DNA of 64,000 bases, taken from positions 1 to 64,000 of the forward strand of contig JAHJJD010000003.1 of NCBI GenBank assembly GCA_018822845.1, in the 5' to 3' direction. Positions 43,344 to 53,402 of the stretch are shown here, piece after piece (within the stretch, counting starts at the first letter, position 1; every line of letters begins with the position of its first letter). Under the pieces are notes generated by a model. It worked only from the letters and a program-made list of their open reading frames with translations. It did not search any database and was not told where the DNA came from. This DNA comes from Gammaproteobacteria bacterium (GTDB taxonomy: Bacteria; Pseudomonadota; Gammaproteobacteria; Thiotrichales; Thiotrichaceae). A program made the translations under genes and the position numbers.

Positions 43344-43802
43344 TCACTCCTCCTCCGGCTTTAAATCCACCCCTTCCAGATTCTGCTCAACCGTATCAGG
43401 TTTGCAGTAAACCGTTGCCAGCAGGTCGCCTTTCTTTTCAACATGTACACCAGCCTCGACTTCGTGTTCATCCGTGAGACGGTCAACGCCCCAGAAAACA
43501 CGGTACAGATAGTCGCCATTCGGAATGTTGACGGTGTACGACATGTAGCGCCCGATGCCATTCCACTGCCAGCTGGTGACATCATCACGCTTGGCGGCAA
43601 TCGCCAGTTCCGGCTTTTTGCCCGGCTTGCCGAAGGAATAATTGATGGTTGCGTCTGCATCACAGACTTCGATCTGCTTGCCATTTTTCTGGGCAATGCA
43701 GCTAAACAGGGTTTCACTGCCGCCTTCACATTTGGCAAAAGCAGTACCAGACAGCCCTGCACCTAGCAGAACGGTAGCAATGGTGATGATGGTGGGTTTC
43801 AT
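43344..43802 (-). CDS. Secreted protein of unknown function
   Basis: A 152-residue protein with a signal peptide (ending GLSGTAFA). The mature part has four Cys (KCEGG, FSCIAQ, EVCDA, VYCKP), suggesting two disulfides, and a beta-rich pattern (INYSFGKPGKKPELAI, SWQWNGIGRYMSYTV). I recall similar unnamed periplasmic proteins in Proteobacteria but no function. It lies 68 bases after the DUF1461 gene and converges on the sensor kinase. Confidence 0.65.
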   Translation of the reverse strand: MKPTIITIATVLLGAGLSGTAFAKCEGGSETLFSCIAQKNGKQIEVCDADATINYSFGKPGKKPELAIAAKRDDVTSWQWNGIGRYMSYTVNIPNGDYLYRVFWGVDRLTDEHEVEAGVHVEKKGDLLATVYCKPDTVEQNLEGVDLKPEEE

Positions 43803-43870
43803 GGTTATCCTCGCAAGTTTTCATGGGGAAAGCTGGAGTATAAGAGCAGACACCAAACTTGTCTCCAGCC

Positions 43871-44593
43871 TTAATAATGCTCTGCCACCAACCTGTACCC
43901 CCACAACAAGCCAAGGCTGATGACGACCGCCAGCCCCACCAGCATTGCCGCGATGTAAGCAAACAACACAGGGGCTTTCATCATCATGCTCATGAGCGAT
44001 TCTTCGTAATAGAAAAACCACTGGTGTCCCTCGGGGAAAATCCAGATGTGTAACTGGTAAAATACTTCAGTTGCGCCAAACGACAACACCGCAGCAAGCA
44101 CCAGCCCCATCCCCAGCAACCCCAGCAACAACTGTCTTGCGCCAGGCAATGCCTGCCGGTAGTACAACAACACCACAAGCAGGATAAGCCACAGGATCAG
44201 CGCCCCCAAAGATGCCGTTGTGACGGTATCCAGCAAATTGGCCACATCCTGCAAATGCACAACTTCCGCTTCCGTCAGCAGCGTGTTGAGCGGCTGGCCA
44301 TTCCGGTCATGGTAGCGCAACGCAGTCAGCCCTTGCCCCTGATGCTGGATACTCTCCACAATGCCATGAAACAGACGCGCCCGTTCTTCCCTCGTAGTCT
44401 GGTCGAAACCTGGCCTGACGGCGTTACGTGGCGCATATTGTGTAATATTGTCTCCCAACCCGGCATAGTCATGCAGCAAGGGGTAAGCGAAATCAACTTT
44501 CGCCAACACCACCCAGCTTAACGCCAGAGAAACCACAAAAGTCAGCAGCAGGAACACCAACCACTGCGCGAAACGCCGAATCGAAGAAATCAT
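43871..44593 (-). CDS. DUF1461 (TIGR01906-type) integral membrane protein
   Basis: A 240-residue protein with four or five hydrophobic segments. The conserved pattern LTEAEVVHLQDVANLLD in the first loop and FYQLHIWIFPEGHQW in the second match the DUF1461 family (LxxxExxHMxDVK, FHxLxF). Function is unknown. The ATG at 44593 overlaps the stop of the CPBP gene (ATGA). A much longer upstream frame exists but is antisense-like sequence within the CPBP gene and is rejected. Confidence 0.75.
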   Translation of the reverse strand: MISSIRRFAQWLVFLLLTFVVSLALSWVVLAKVDFAYPLLHDYAGLGDNITQYAPRNAVRPGFDQTTREERARLFHGIVESIQHQGQGLTALRYHDRNGQPLNTLLTEAEVVHLQDVANLLDTVTTASLGALILWLILLVVLLYYRQALPGARQLLLGLLGMGLVLAAVLSFGATEVFYQLHIWIFPEGHQWFFYYEESLMSMMMKAPVLFAYIAAMLVGLAVVISLGLLWGYRLVAEHY

Positions 44594-45435
44594 GGCCACC
44601 ACTGTTGGGGTAATCCTCTGGTCTGGATAAGAGCGGCCATATCCATGCTGAAGGCAATCGACACATGCACCAACACGCCACCCCAAATCGTGCGGGTGCG
44701 CAACGCAAGCACCCCCAGAAACAGGCCGAACAGGATAGCGCCGGTCGCTTCCAGCCACGGCTTGGTGAAATGGATCATCAGGTAAGGCACGATCATCACA
44801 AAAATGGCATTGACGCCAAACGCTGGCCGACAGGCTTGTATGATAAAACCGCGAAAGAAAAATTCCACACACACAAACTGTGACAGGTACAGCATTTCCC
44901 ACATCAGCAGGTCGGCCCAGCTACGGTTTGCCAGCCGATAAAACGGGTAATGGGTAGAAAAGTCATGACGAAAACTGACCATCACCACAAAGCAAAGGAT
45001 GGGAGCCGCCAACAGCAGATACCACCCGGCGTGCTTGCGCAGCTTGCCGATCCCCAAGCCGTAATTCGCCAGCGATTCGTGGAACACCGTTTTAATCACC
45101 AGCACCGGGATGAGGATGAAACAGACAATATGCCACCCGCTCCACCAGGCTTCGCCCAACAACATAAAAAAGGGCTGCTGGCGGAATTGCTGCATGGCTG
45201 CTGGCGGGTTATCCGCCGTTGCCGCAAACCACCACTCCAACGCTGCCTGATAGCTTGTCGCATATTTCAGGTAATTCAGCATCAGCAAGCAAACAGCAAT
45301 GACCATCAGCGCCATGGCCGGGCGAATATCCCATTGCGTGGCTGACCGGGGCGAACTGCTGTCAAGCGACTCCTGATGGATGTCCTGCAACACGCTCAGG
45401 AAGCGTTTGGGGTGAAACCCCGCTAATTGTTTCAT
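44590..45435 (-). CDS. CPBP-family intramembrane protease-like protein
   Basis: A 281-residue protein with about seven or eight membrane segments. The CPBP (CAAX prenyl protease/bacteriocin-processing) motifs are visible but altered: motif 1 reads VEFFFR where EExxxR is usual, so the first Glu is Val; motif 2 has His in YLMIHFTKP; motif 3 has GGVLVHVSIAF. With one Glu missing, activity is uncertain. It is 30 bases after ilvD and coupled to the DUF1461 gene. Confidence 0.78.
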   Translation of the reverse strand: MKQLAGFHPKRFLSVLQDIHQESLDSSSPRSATQWDIRPAMALMVIAVCLLMLNYLKYATSYQAALEWWFAATADNPPAAMQQFRQQPFFMLLGEAWWSGWHIVCFILIPVLVIKTVFHESLANYGLGIGKLRKHAGWYLLLAAPILCFVVMVSFRHDFSTHYPFYRLANRSWADLLMWEMLYLSQFVCVEFFFRGFIIQACRPAFGVNAIFVMIVPYLMIHFTKPWLEATGAILFGLFLGVLALRTRTIWGGVLVHVSIAFSMDMAALIQTRGLPQQWWP

Positions 45436-45465
45436 GCTAGTCTGGAATCGCTATCGGGTCGGGTT

Positions 45466-47316
45466 TTACTTTTCCAACTGCGTTACGTCACGCACCGCAC
45501 CACGGGAGGCGGAGGTGGTCATGGCAGCATAGGCTTTCAGCGCGGCGCTCACCACACGATCGCGGTTGACCGGTTTCCAGCCAGCACTGCCCTTGGCGTC
45601 CATCATTTCACGGCGTGCCGCCAGCTCTGCATCGCTGATGCGCACATTGATGGTACGGTTGGGGATGTCGATGTCGATCATGTCGCCCTCCTGTACCAGA
45701 CCGATGGCACCGCCTTCCGCCGCTTCCGGGGAAACGTGGCCGATGGAAAGGCCAGAGGTGCCACCGGAAAAACGTCCGTCAGTGATCAACGCGCAGGCTT
45801 TACCCAAGCCCTTGGACTTGATGTAGGAAGTCGGGTAGAGCATTTCCTGCATACCGGGGCCGCCGCGCGGGCCTTCGTAGCGGATCAGTACGATGTCGCC
45901 TGCCACGATTTTGTCACCGAGGATACCTTCCACTGCCGCGTCCTGTGATTCGAAAATACGTGCAGGGCCGGAGAATTTGAGGATGCTTTCGTCCACACCA
46001 GCGGTTTTGACCACGCAGCCATCCAGCGCGATATTGCCGAACAGTACTGCCAAGCCGCCTTCGGTGCTGTAAGCGTGCGCTCTGTCGCGGATACAGCCAT
46101 TTTCGCGGTCAAGGTCGAGCGAATCCCAACGCTTGCTTTGGCTGAAAGCGACTTGTGTCGGCACATTGCCAGGGCCTGCGCGGAAGAATTCGTGGCGTTT
46201 GGCATCGTCGGTCAGGCGTATGTCCCACAGTGACAGCGCTTCTGCCATGTTGCTGGCGTGGACAGTGCCAGCTTCGCGGTTGAGCAGCCCGGCGCGGTCG
46301 AGTTCACCGAGGATCGCCATCACGCCGCCCGCACGGTGTACGTCTTCCATGTGGTAAAGCTGGGTGGAAGGCGCAACCTTGCACAACTGTGGCACCTTGC
46401 GGCTCAGCCGGTCGATGTCGTTCATGGTGAAGGCCACGCCTGCCTCCTGTGCCGCCGCCAGCAGGTGCAGGATGGTATTGGTGGAACCACCCATGGCAAT
46501 GTCCAGACACATGGCATTTTCAAAGGCAGCGAAACTGGCGATGGAACGTGGCAGCACGGATTCATCATCCTGCTCATAGTAACGTTTCGCCAGACCCACG
46601 ATGATACGCCCCGCTTCCAGGAACAAGCGCTTGCGGTCGGCATGGGTCGCCAGCGTGGAACCATTGCCCGGCAGGCTCAAACCCAACGCTTCGGTCAGGC
46701 AGTTCATCGAGTTGGCAGTGAACATGCCGGAACAGGAACCGCAGGTCGGGCAGGCGGAACGCTCCATGGTTTCCACATCTGCATCGCTTTCCTTGGGGTT
46801 GGCGGCGGACACCATTGCATCAACCAGATCCAGATGCACCACCTTGCCCTGGATTACCGCCTTGCCCGACTCCATCGGCCCGCCGGAAACGAAAATGGTG
46901 GGAATGTTCAGGCGCAGCGCTGCATTCAGCATCCCCGGCGTGATCTTGTCACAATTGGAAATGCACACCAGCGCGTCGGCGCAATGCGCGTTGACCATGT
47001 ATTCCACCGCATCGGCGATCAGCTCGCGCGACGGCAGCGAATACAGCATCCCGCCGTGGCCCATGGCGATGCCATCATCCACCGCGATGGTGTTGAATTC
47101 CTTGGCCACACCCCCGGCAGCTTCGATTTCGCGCGCCACCAGTTGCCCCAGGTCTTTCAGGTGCACATGACCGGGCACGAACTGGGTGAATGAATTGGCG
47201 ATGGCGATGATGGGTTTCTGGAAATCCTCATCCTTCATACCGGTGGCACGCCACAGGGAACGTGCGCCAGCCATGTTGCGGCCTGCGGTCGAGGTGCGGG
47301 AACGGTAAACGGGCAT
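45466..47316 (-). CDS. ilvD: Dihydroxy-acid dehydratase
   Basis: A 616-residue iron-sulfur enzyme of valine, isoleucine and pantothenate synthesis. It has the signature [44 protein letters not shown] and the C-terminal [20 protein letters not shown]. Length equals E. coli IlvD. ATG 47316 with AGGAG upstream is chosen over a frame extending to 47373. It is away from other ilv genes. Confidence 0.97.
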   Translation of the reverse strand: MPVYRSRTSTAGRNMAGARSLWRATGMKDEDFQKPIIAIANSFTQFVPGHVHLKDLGQLVAREIEAAGGVAKEFNTIAVDDGIAMGHGGMLYSLPSRELIADAVEYMVNAHCADALVCISNCDKITPGMLNAALRLNIPTIFVSGGPMESGKAVIQGKVVHLDLVDAMVSAANPKESDADVETMERSACPTCGSCSGMFTANSMNCLTEALGLSLPGNGSTLATHADRKRLFLEAGRIIVGLAKRYYEQDDESVLPRSIASFAAFENAMCLDIAMGGSTNTILHLLAAAQEAGVAFTMNDIDRLSRKVPQLCKVAPSTQLYHMEDVHRAGGVMAILGELDRAGLLNREAGTVHASNMAEALSLWDIRLTDDAKRHEFFRAGPGNVPTQVAFSQSKRWDSLDLDRENGCIRDRAHAYSTEGGLAVLFGNIALDGCVVKTAGVDESILKFSGPARIFESQDAAVEGILGDKIVAGDIVLIRYEGPRGGPGMQEMLYPTSYIKSKGLGKACALITDGRFSGGTSGLSIGHVSPEAAEGGAIGLVQEGDMIDIDIPNRTINVRISDAELAARREMMDAKGSAGWKPVNRDRVVSAALKAYAAMTTSASRGAVRDVTQLEK

Positions 47317-47465
47317 GGTAAGCTCCTGAACGAAATTCTGTGCAAAGCGGTATTCTAACGCCGGAATTGCCATGTGTCATAATGTGCTGTGGTACATTGT
47401 GCTATCAGAGCTTATTAGTGGCTTTTGTATTACTCTGTTTATTAAAGATGGCAAGAGAACGGTTT

Positions 47466-48011
47466 ATGAGTATTCCTGTTTTCCTCAGTTATCCCAGACC
47501 CCATGTATCCCGCCAAACAAAGTTCATCACCTCGGTGCAGGAATACCTGCGTATACGCGGACTTGAGCCACGTACACTTGGCGTCACTGACTATGATATG
47601 GATTCACCGCTGAAGGCCATTCGGCGTTTGATGCTTGAATCGAACGGCATGATCACCATTGCGTTCCGCCGTTTGCATATTTCTACCGGAGCAAGCAAAT
47701 ACGGCACTGATATGCCAGACACCACCCCAACACCTGTGCAAGACACCTGGCTTACCAGCCCATGGTGTCAGATCGAACCGGCAATGGCTTATCAGCTCGG
47801 CTTGCCAGTATTGGTGTTACGGGAAAAAGGGGTATTGGCGGAAGGGATTCTGGAAAAAGGAATAGTGGGAACCTACATGCCTGAATTCTCACTGGATGAC
47901 AATCCGGATATGTACCTGAAATCACTGGAATGGAGTTCCCTGATCGGAAAATGGGAGGGTTATGTTCGCTCAGTGGTCGACACCAAGGGTAGCCCGCCAA
48001 AGTTATACTGA
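47466..48011 (+). CDS. TIR-like / nucleotide-hydrolase-like fold protein, unknown role
   Basis: A 181-residue stand-alone protein. It begins with a beta strand and loop typical of TIR-like folds (IPVFLSYPRPH), followed by a helix and EPRTLGVTDYDMDSPLKAIRRLMLESNGMITIAFRR. The segment SPWCQIEPAMAYQLGLPVLVLRE places Glu104 in the helix where TIR and nucleoside 2-deoxyribosyltransferase-like enzymes keep their catalytic Glu. I recall close relatives annotated only as hypothetical. It has no fused partner. It could be an NAD- or nucleotide-processing enzyme or a sensor. ATG 47448 is an alternative start. Confidence 0.6.
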   Translation: MSIPVFLSYPRPHVSRQTKFITSVQEYLRIRGLEPRTLGVTDYDMDSPLKAIRRLMLESNGMITIAFRRLHISTGASKYGTDMPDTTPTPVQDTWLTSPWCQIEPAMAYQLGLPVLVLREKGVLAEGILEKGIVGTYMPEFSLDDNPDMYLKSLEWSSLIGKWEGYVRSVVDTKGSPPKLY

Positions 48012-48088
48012 ATACTTACGAAAGTGATATAGCCCACCACCCCAATCCGCACTAATATGGTGCGAAATTATGATGGGTATGGCTTAAG

Positions 48089-48646
48089 ATGGTGCAAATA
48101 CTAAAAGGCTACTTCGCCAAAATGAAAGGCGGTGGCAATGCTTCCCCGCATCCAATCCACTGGCGCAATGCCCTGTGTTCCTGGCTGGGCGGCTTCATCG
48201 GCATCGCGCTGCTCGGCTGGCTGGGTGGAACCGACAATCTTGCCGACCAGGATCAGCTGTTCCTGATCGGCTCGTTTGGCGCAACTGCGGTGCTGTTGTA
48301 TGGCTCGCCTTCCGCGCCGTTTTCCCAGCCGAATCATGTGCTCGGTGGGCATTTCCTGTCAGCCGTGGTCGGTGTCACCGTCTACCTGCTCATGCCGGAA
48401 CCAGTCTGGCTGTCATCGGCGCTGGCGGTTTCTTTCGCCATCCTGCTCATGTACCTGAGCAAAACAACCCACCCACCGGGCGGGGCAACTGCGCTGATTG
48501 CGGTCATCGGCAGCGACAAGGTTCATGCGCTGGGTTACTGGTATGTGATTGACCCGGTGATGGAGGGTATACTGCTGATGGTGCTGGTCGCCTTGGTGAT
48601 GAACAATCTTTCACCGCTGCGCCGCTATCCCAACTACTGGTGGTAA
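48089..48646 (+). CDS. HPP-family integral membrane protein
   Basis: A 185-residue protein with four membrane segments and the family motif [44 protein letters not shown] is also typical. Plant HPP proteins carry nitrite across chloroplast membranes; bacterial substrates are not established. It is followed by yidD 10 bases later. Confidence 0.9.
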   Translation: MVQILKGYFAKMKGGGNASPHPIHWRNALCSWLGGFIGIALLGWLGGTDNLADQDQLFLIGSFGATAVLLYGSPSAPFSQPNHVLGGHFLSAVVGVTVYLLMPEPVWLSSALAVSFAILLMYLSKTTHPPGGATALIAVIGSDKVHALGYWYVIDPVMEGILLMVLVALVMNNLSPLRRYPNYWW

Positions 48647-48656
48647 CATACTCCGC

Positions 48657-48920
48657 ATGAAACGCCTGCTCATTCTCATCATCCGTGGCTACCAGCTATT
48701 CATCAGCCCCATGCTGGGCAGCAATTGCCGTTTCTACCCCACCTGTTCGCACTACGCGCAGGAAGCGGTTGAAAAACACGGCGCGCTGAAAGGAAGCTGG
48801 CTTGCCATCCGCCGCATCGGGCGCTGCAATCCGTGGCACGAAGGCGGCGTCGATCTGGTGCCGGAACCACCGGCTAAATCTTCCTGCTCGGGCTGCTCTG
48901 GCTGCGGCAAACAGGACTGA
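48657..48920 (+). CDS. yidD: YidD, membrane protein insertion efficiency factor
   Basis: An 87-residue protein with the YidD core [27 protein letters not shown] and [14 protein letters not shown], including the conserved Cys residues. It aids insertion of inner-membrane proteins with YidC. It is usually between rnpA and yidC; here it is separated from them. The C-terminus is Cys-rich ([13 protein letters not shown]). Its stop codon directly abuts the thpR stop on the other strand. Confidence 0.93.
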   Translation: MKRLLILIIRGYQLFISPMLGSNCRFYPTCSHYAQEAVEKHGALKGSWLAIRRIGRCNPWHEGGVDLVPEPPAKSSCSGCSGCGKQD

Positions 48921-49448
48921 TCAGCCCAGCGGAAACTCCCCGATGCTTGCGTAATACACGCCCCCGGCTGGCAACGGGCGGGATTCCAGCAAATGAAACG
49001 ACCTTGCCTGCCAGGTCAGCGGCTCAATAGCGGCAGCCTGCGGTGACTGCACCACCTTGCGGCGCAAGGTGACATGCGGCGTATAGGTGGAAGCAGCATC
49101 ACCCGCTGAACCACAGTTTCGGCTTACCCCGGCACAAGCTGCGGCCAGCCCGGCCAGTGCTTGCGGCACTGCGGAACAACCCGCCCACGCCACTCCCGCC
49201 CGCCGGAACCAACCCAGCCGGTCGATTTGCAGGCTGAACGTTTCGCCCTGTATTTGCTGCGCCTGTTCCAGCAGGCAATCCACCACTTCGGTGTCGCCAA
49301 CGAAATGCAGGGTAATGTGCAGGTTGGCGGCAGGAACTGGCTGCCCACGCGGCAATGCAGGGTTGTGCTGCATTGCCGCCAGTTGCTTGCGCAAGGCATC
49401 ATCCGGCCACAGACCGAAGAAAACGCGGCGGGGTTTGTTATTCCCCAT
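48921..49448 (-). CDS. thpR: RNA 2',3'-cyclic phosphodiesterase (2H family)
   Basis: A 175-residue 2H phosphoesterase with both HxTx motifs, NLHITLHFVG and YTPHVTLRRK. It starts RRVFFGLWPDDALRKQL as in ThpR/LigT. These enzymes open 2',3'-cyclic phosphates on RNA. It is the last gene of the glycogen operon, overlapping the glgP 3' end by 11 bases; no functional link with glycogen is obvious. Confidence 0.9.
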   Translation of the reverse strand: MGNNKPRRVFFGLWPDDALRKQLAAMQHNPALPRGQPVPAANLHITLHFVGDTEVVDCLLEQAQQIQGETFSLQIDRLGWFRRAGVAWAGCSAVPQALAGLAAACAGVSRNCGSAGDAASTYTPHVTLRRKVVQSPQAAAIEPLTWQARSFHLLESRPLPAGGVYYASIGEFPLG

Positions 49449-51936
49449 TCGCCCCCGGTTTCAGCTTCCAGATGTCGCGGTTGTACTCTTCCATCGTGCG
49501 ATCGGTGGAGAAGAACCCGCTGGAAGCCGTATTCAGGATACTCATGCGCGTCCACGCCGCCTGATCCTGCCATGCCAGCGAGACCTGTTCCTGCGCATCC
49601 ACATAGCTGCGGAAATCGGCCAGCGTCATCCATGGGTCGTGCGGGCTGAGCAGCGCATCCAGCACCATGTCGAAAATGCCCGGTTCACTCATGTTGAAAT
49701 GCCCGCTGCGCAGCCAGTCAATCACACCCTGCAAGTCGTCGTCACGTTCCATGTAGGTCCACGGGCGGTAATCGCGGCGCAACTCGGCCACATCCGCATC
49801 GCGCAAACCAAACAGGAAGAAGTTTTCCTCACCCACCGCTTCGAGGATTTCGATATTGGCACCGTCGTAAGTGCCGATGGTCAGCGCACCGTTCATCATG
49901 AATTTCATGTTGCCGGTGCCGGATGCCTCCTTGCCTGCCGTGGAAATCTGCTCGGAAAGGTCAGCCGCCGGGGCGATGATTTCCATGCTGGAAACCCGGT
50001 AGTTGGGGATGAAAGCGACTTTCAGGCGACCATTGACTTCCGGGTCGGTATTGACCACTTCGGCCACACTGTTGATCAGCTTGATGATGCGCTTGGCCAT
50101 GGCGTAACCCGGTGCCGCCTTGCCGCCAATCAGCACGCAACGGTCGGCCCAGTTTTCCAGCCGCCCCTGTTTGATGCGGCGGTAAAGATGGATGACGTGC
50201 AGAATGTTAAGCAACTGGCGCTTGTACTCGTGGATGCGTTTCACCTGCACATCGAACAGTGCCGACGGGTTGAAATCAACGTCACATTCCTTTTTCACCA
50301 GATCTGCCAGACGCTGCTTGTTGGCCAGTTTGACCGCTCGCCATTGTGCATGAAAAGCGCTGTGTTCCGGTGCGGCCAACGGCTTGAGTTTTTCCAGTTG
50401 GGCAAGGTCACGAATCCAGCCTTCGCCGATATTCTCGCTGATCAGCGCCGTCATGCCCTGGTTGGCGTGCGCAACCCAGCGGCGCGGCGTCACGCCATTG
50501 GTCTTGTTGTTGAACTTTTCCGGCCACAATTCGTAGAAATCACGGAACAAACCGTCGACCAGCAACTGTGAATGCAGCGCTGCCACCCCGTTGACAGAGA
50601 AACTGCCAACAATCGCCAGCCACGCCATGCGCACCTGCTTGACGCCACCTTCCTCAATAATCGACATGCGGCGCTGACGCCCGGTGTCACCCGGCCACTT
50701 CATGGAAACCTCACGCAGGAAACGTGCATTGATTTCGTAAATGATTTCCAGCAGGCGTGGCAGCAGCTTGGCAAACAACGGCACTGACCAGCGCTCCAAC
50801 GCTTCCGGCAACAGCGTATGGTTGGTGTAAGCCATGCAGTTGCGGGTGATATTCCATGCATCATCCCACTCCAGCCCTTTAGTGTCGACCAGAATGCGCA
50901 TCAGCTCCGCGACTGCTATGGTCGGGTGGGTATCGTTCATCTGGAACACATGTTCGGCGGCAAACTTGCTGTAATCATGGTTGCCTTGCCGTTCCCACAG
51001 GCGGATGGCATCCTTGAGGCTGGCGGAAGCGAGGAAATACTGCTGGCGCAGGCGCAGTTCCTTGCCGTTTTCGCTGCTGTCGTTGGGGTATAGCACCATG
51101 GAAATGTGCTCGGCGTGGTTTTTCGCCTCCACGGCTTCGGTGTAACTGCCTGCATTGAATTCATCGAGATTGAATTCATCGGTAGCGGTCGATTTCCACA
51201 AGCGCAAGGTGTTGACGGTCTTGTTCCGGTAACCCGAAATCGGCATGTCGAACGGGATCGCCAGAACATCGTTGCTACCAACCCAGCGAACCTTCGGCTT
51301 GCCATCGTCATCGATGTAATGTTCGGTATGCCCGCCGAACTGTACGCGCTGGCTGTATTCAGGGCGCTCCAGCTCCCACGGATTGCCATCACGCAACCAG
51401 TGATCCGGCTCTTCCATCTGATAGCCATCATTGATGTGCTGACGGAACATGCCGTACTCATAGCGGATGCCATAGCCAACCACCGGCAAACCGAGTGTTG
51501 CACAACTATCCATGAAACAGGCAGCCAGCCGCCCCAGACCGCCATTGCCCAAACCGGCATCCGGCTCCTGTGAGGAAACCTCTTCCATGCTGGTGCAGTA
51601 ATCAAGCAGCGCCTGTTGGGTTTCGTTGCAGATCCCCATGTTCAGCAGGTTATTGCCCAGCGAACGTCCGATCAGGAATTCCAGCGACATGTAGTAAGCA
51701 CGACGCTTGCCCGGTTGCAGATACTCGCCCCAAGTGCTGCGCCAGTCCACCATCAGGCGGTCGCGCAAGGTGTAAGCCAGTGCCTCGTACATGTACACCT
51801 GCGGGCAGCCCTGGAAACGCCCCAGATAGTAAGAGAGATAACGCTGGAAATCGCTACCGAGCGCTTCCGCATCATTCGGCAGCGGATCCAGCGGAACTGC
51901 CACGTATGGGGCAAGATTGGACAGGTGCTTAGTCAT
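49438..51936 (-). CDS. glgP: Glycogen phosphorylase
   Basis: An 832-residue PLP enzyme releasing glucose 1-phosphate from glycogen. PLP site: [20 protein letters not shown] with its Lys; others: [64 protein letters not shown] in the end of glgA is its ribosome site; ATG overlaps the glgA stop (ATGA). Confidence 0.97.
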   Translation of the reverse strand: MTKHLSNLAPYVAVPLDPLPNDAEALGSDFQRYLSYYLGRFQGCPQVYMYEALAYTLRDRLMVDWRSTWGEYLQPGKRRAYYMSLEFLIGRSLGNNLLNMGICNETQQALLDYCTSMEEVSSQEPDAGLGNGGLGRLAACFMDSCATLGLPVVGYGIRYEYGMFRQHINDGYQMEEPDHWLRDGNPWELERPEYSQRVQFGGHTEHYIDDDGKPKVRWVGSNDVLAIPFDMPISGYRNKTVNTLRLWKSTATDEFNLDEFNAGSYTEAVEAKNHAEHISMVLYPNDSSENGKELRLRQQYFLASASLKDAIRLWERQGNHDYSKFAAEHVFQMNDTHPTIAVAELMRILVDTKGLEWDDAWNITRNCMAYTNHTLLPEALERWSVPLFAKLLPRLLEIIYEINARFLREVSMKWPGDTGRQRRMSIIEEGGVKQVRMAWLAIVGSFSVNGVAALHSQLLVDGLFRDFYELWPEKFNNKTNGVTPRRWVAHANQGMTALISENIGEGWIRDLAQLEKLKPLAAPEHSAFHAQWRAVKLANKQRLADLVKKECDVDFNPSALFDVQVKRIHEYKRQLLNILHVIHLYRRIKQGRLENWADRCVLIGGKAAPGYAMAKRIIKLINSVAEVVNTDPEVNGRLKVAFIPNYRVSSMEIIAPAADLSEQISTAGKEASGTGNMKFMMNGALTIGTYDGANIEILEAVGEENFFLFGLRDADVAELRRDYRPWTYMERDDDLQGVIDWLRSGHFNMSEPGIFDMVLDALLSPHDPWMTLADFRSYVDAQEQVSLAWQDQAAWTRMSILNTASSGFFSTDRTMEEYNRDIWKLKPGANGE

Positions 51937-53402
51937 ATTGTCTCTCCCTTATCATATAAGGCCAGGTATTGTCTGGCGCTATTCTCCCAGCCGAAATCCT
52001 GTTGCATCCCGGTTAGCTGCAATTGCTGCCAGATGCGGGGTTGGGCAAAACAGTCAAGTGCCCGCAGGATCGCACCTCTCAGTGCGCTGGTGGTCGGCTC
52101 ATAAAATACAAAGCCATTGGCAGTGCGATTTTCCAAATTGGCGGCTGAGGCATCAACCACCGTATCGGCCAGCCCGCCGGTATGGAACACGACTGGCGGT
52201 GTGCCATAACGCAGGCTGTACATCTGGTTCAGGCCACAGGGTTCAAAGCGCGAAGGCATCAGGAACAGGTCGGTTCCCGCTTCCAGCAAATGCGCCAGTT
52301 GCTCGTCATAGCCGATGAAGATGAACACCCTGTCAGGATGTTCCGCCGCCAATTGGCGCAGGCGCTGTTCAAAATAGCCATGCCCCGTGCCAACCAGTGC
52401 AAAGCGTGCATCGGTCTGCGCCAACAGCTCGGGAATGGCATTGAGTATCAGATCCACGCCTTTCTGTTCCACCAGACGACCAACCGTACCCAGCAACGGG
52501 TACGCCAGATGCGAATCGGGGTCTTGCGCGCCCAGACGCTTCAGTAAGGCAGTCTTGTTCAGACGCTTGCCCGGCTCGATTTGTTCAAGTGAATAAAAGC
52601 CTGCCAGACTCGGGTCAGCCGCAGGGTTCCACGCATCCATGTCGATACCGTTGAGGATGCCGCTCAGCTTGTAACTGCGCGAAAGCAGCAAACCATCCAG
52701 CCCGTAACCGAATGCCGGGGTGCAGATTTCCTTCGCATAGGCGGGGCTGACCGTGGTTACGGCATCAGCATACACAATGCCTGCTTTCAGCATGGAAAAG
52801 CCGCCGTAAAATTCCGCCCCTTCTGCCGACCACCAGTAACCCGGCAAATGTAGGCTGACAAAATCAACCGGTGAAAAGTGTCCGCCGTAAGCCAGATTGT
52901 GAATGGTGAAAATCCGTTTGGGTGGCTGTGGCAAGGTATCCAGAAATGCCGGAACCAGCCCGGTCTGCCAGTCGTTGGCATGCACCACGTCCGGAACCCA
53001 GCCCAGTTGCAGGGTATCGCGGGAAAGCTCCAGCACAGAGCGGGCGAACACGGTGAAACGCTCGGCGTTATCCGCCCAGTCGAAACCTTCCGGTTGCAGG
53101 TACGGGTTACCGGGGCGATCAAACAGCTCAGGGCAGTCCAGCACCCACAGCGGAAACGGAAAAGCCGCATGTTCCGCTTGCAGTATCCTGGCCGCATGGA
53201 TGCGGTTTGCGCCCTGCAACTCCAGCCAACCCAGAATCCGCACACTTTCCAGCTTGCGCAACAAATCACGGTAGCCCGGCAACAACAGGCGCACATCCTG
53301 CCCAGCCTCATGCAAGGCCAAAGGCAAGCTGTAGGCGACATCACCCAATCCACCCGTTTTGACCAGTGGGTAAGCCTCACTGGCGACAAACAATACTTTC
53401 AT
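51933..53402 (-). CDS. glgA: Glycogen synthase
   Basis: A 489-residue GT5 enzyme transferring glucose from ADP-glucose. The N-terminal ADP-glucose loop [26 protein letters not shown], and C-terminal [22 protein letters not shown] are as in the family. ATG 53402 overlaps the glgB stop by one base (TGATG); a GTG two codons upstream is possible. Confidence 0.96.
   Translation of the reverse strand: MKVLFVASEAYPLVKTGGLGDVAYSLPLALHEAGQDVRLLLPGYRDLLRKLESVRILGWLELQGANRIHAARILQAEHAAFPFPLWVLDCPELFDRPGNPYLQPEGFDWADNAERFTVFARSVLELSRDTLQLGWVPDVVHANDWQTGLVPAFLDTLPQPPKRIFTIHNLAYGGHFSPVDFVSLHLPGYWWSAEGAEFYGGFSMLKAGIVYADAVTTVSPAYAKEICTPAFGYGLDGLLLSRSYKLSGILNGIDMDAWNPAADPSLAGFYSLEQIEPGKRLNKTALLKRLGAQDPDSHLAYPLLGTVGRLVEQKGVDLILNAIPELLAQTDARFALVGTGHGYFEQRLRQLAAEHPDRVFIFIGYDEQLAHLLEAGTDLFLMPSRFEPCGLNQMYSLRYGTPPVVFHTGGLADTVVDASAANLENRTANGFVFYEPTTSALRGAILRALDCFAQPRIWQQLQLTGMQQDFGWENSARQYLALYDKGETI

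Noticed and set aside
44594-44902. N-terminal extension of the DUF1461 frame by 103 codons
   Set aside because: It lies inside the CPBP gene in another frame; homology and an ATGA junction place the start at 44593.
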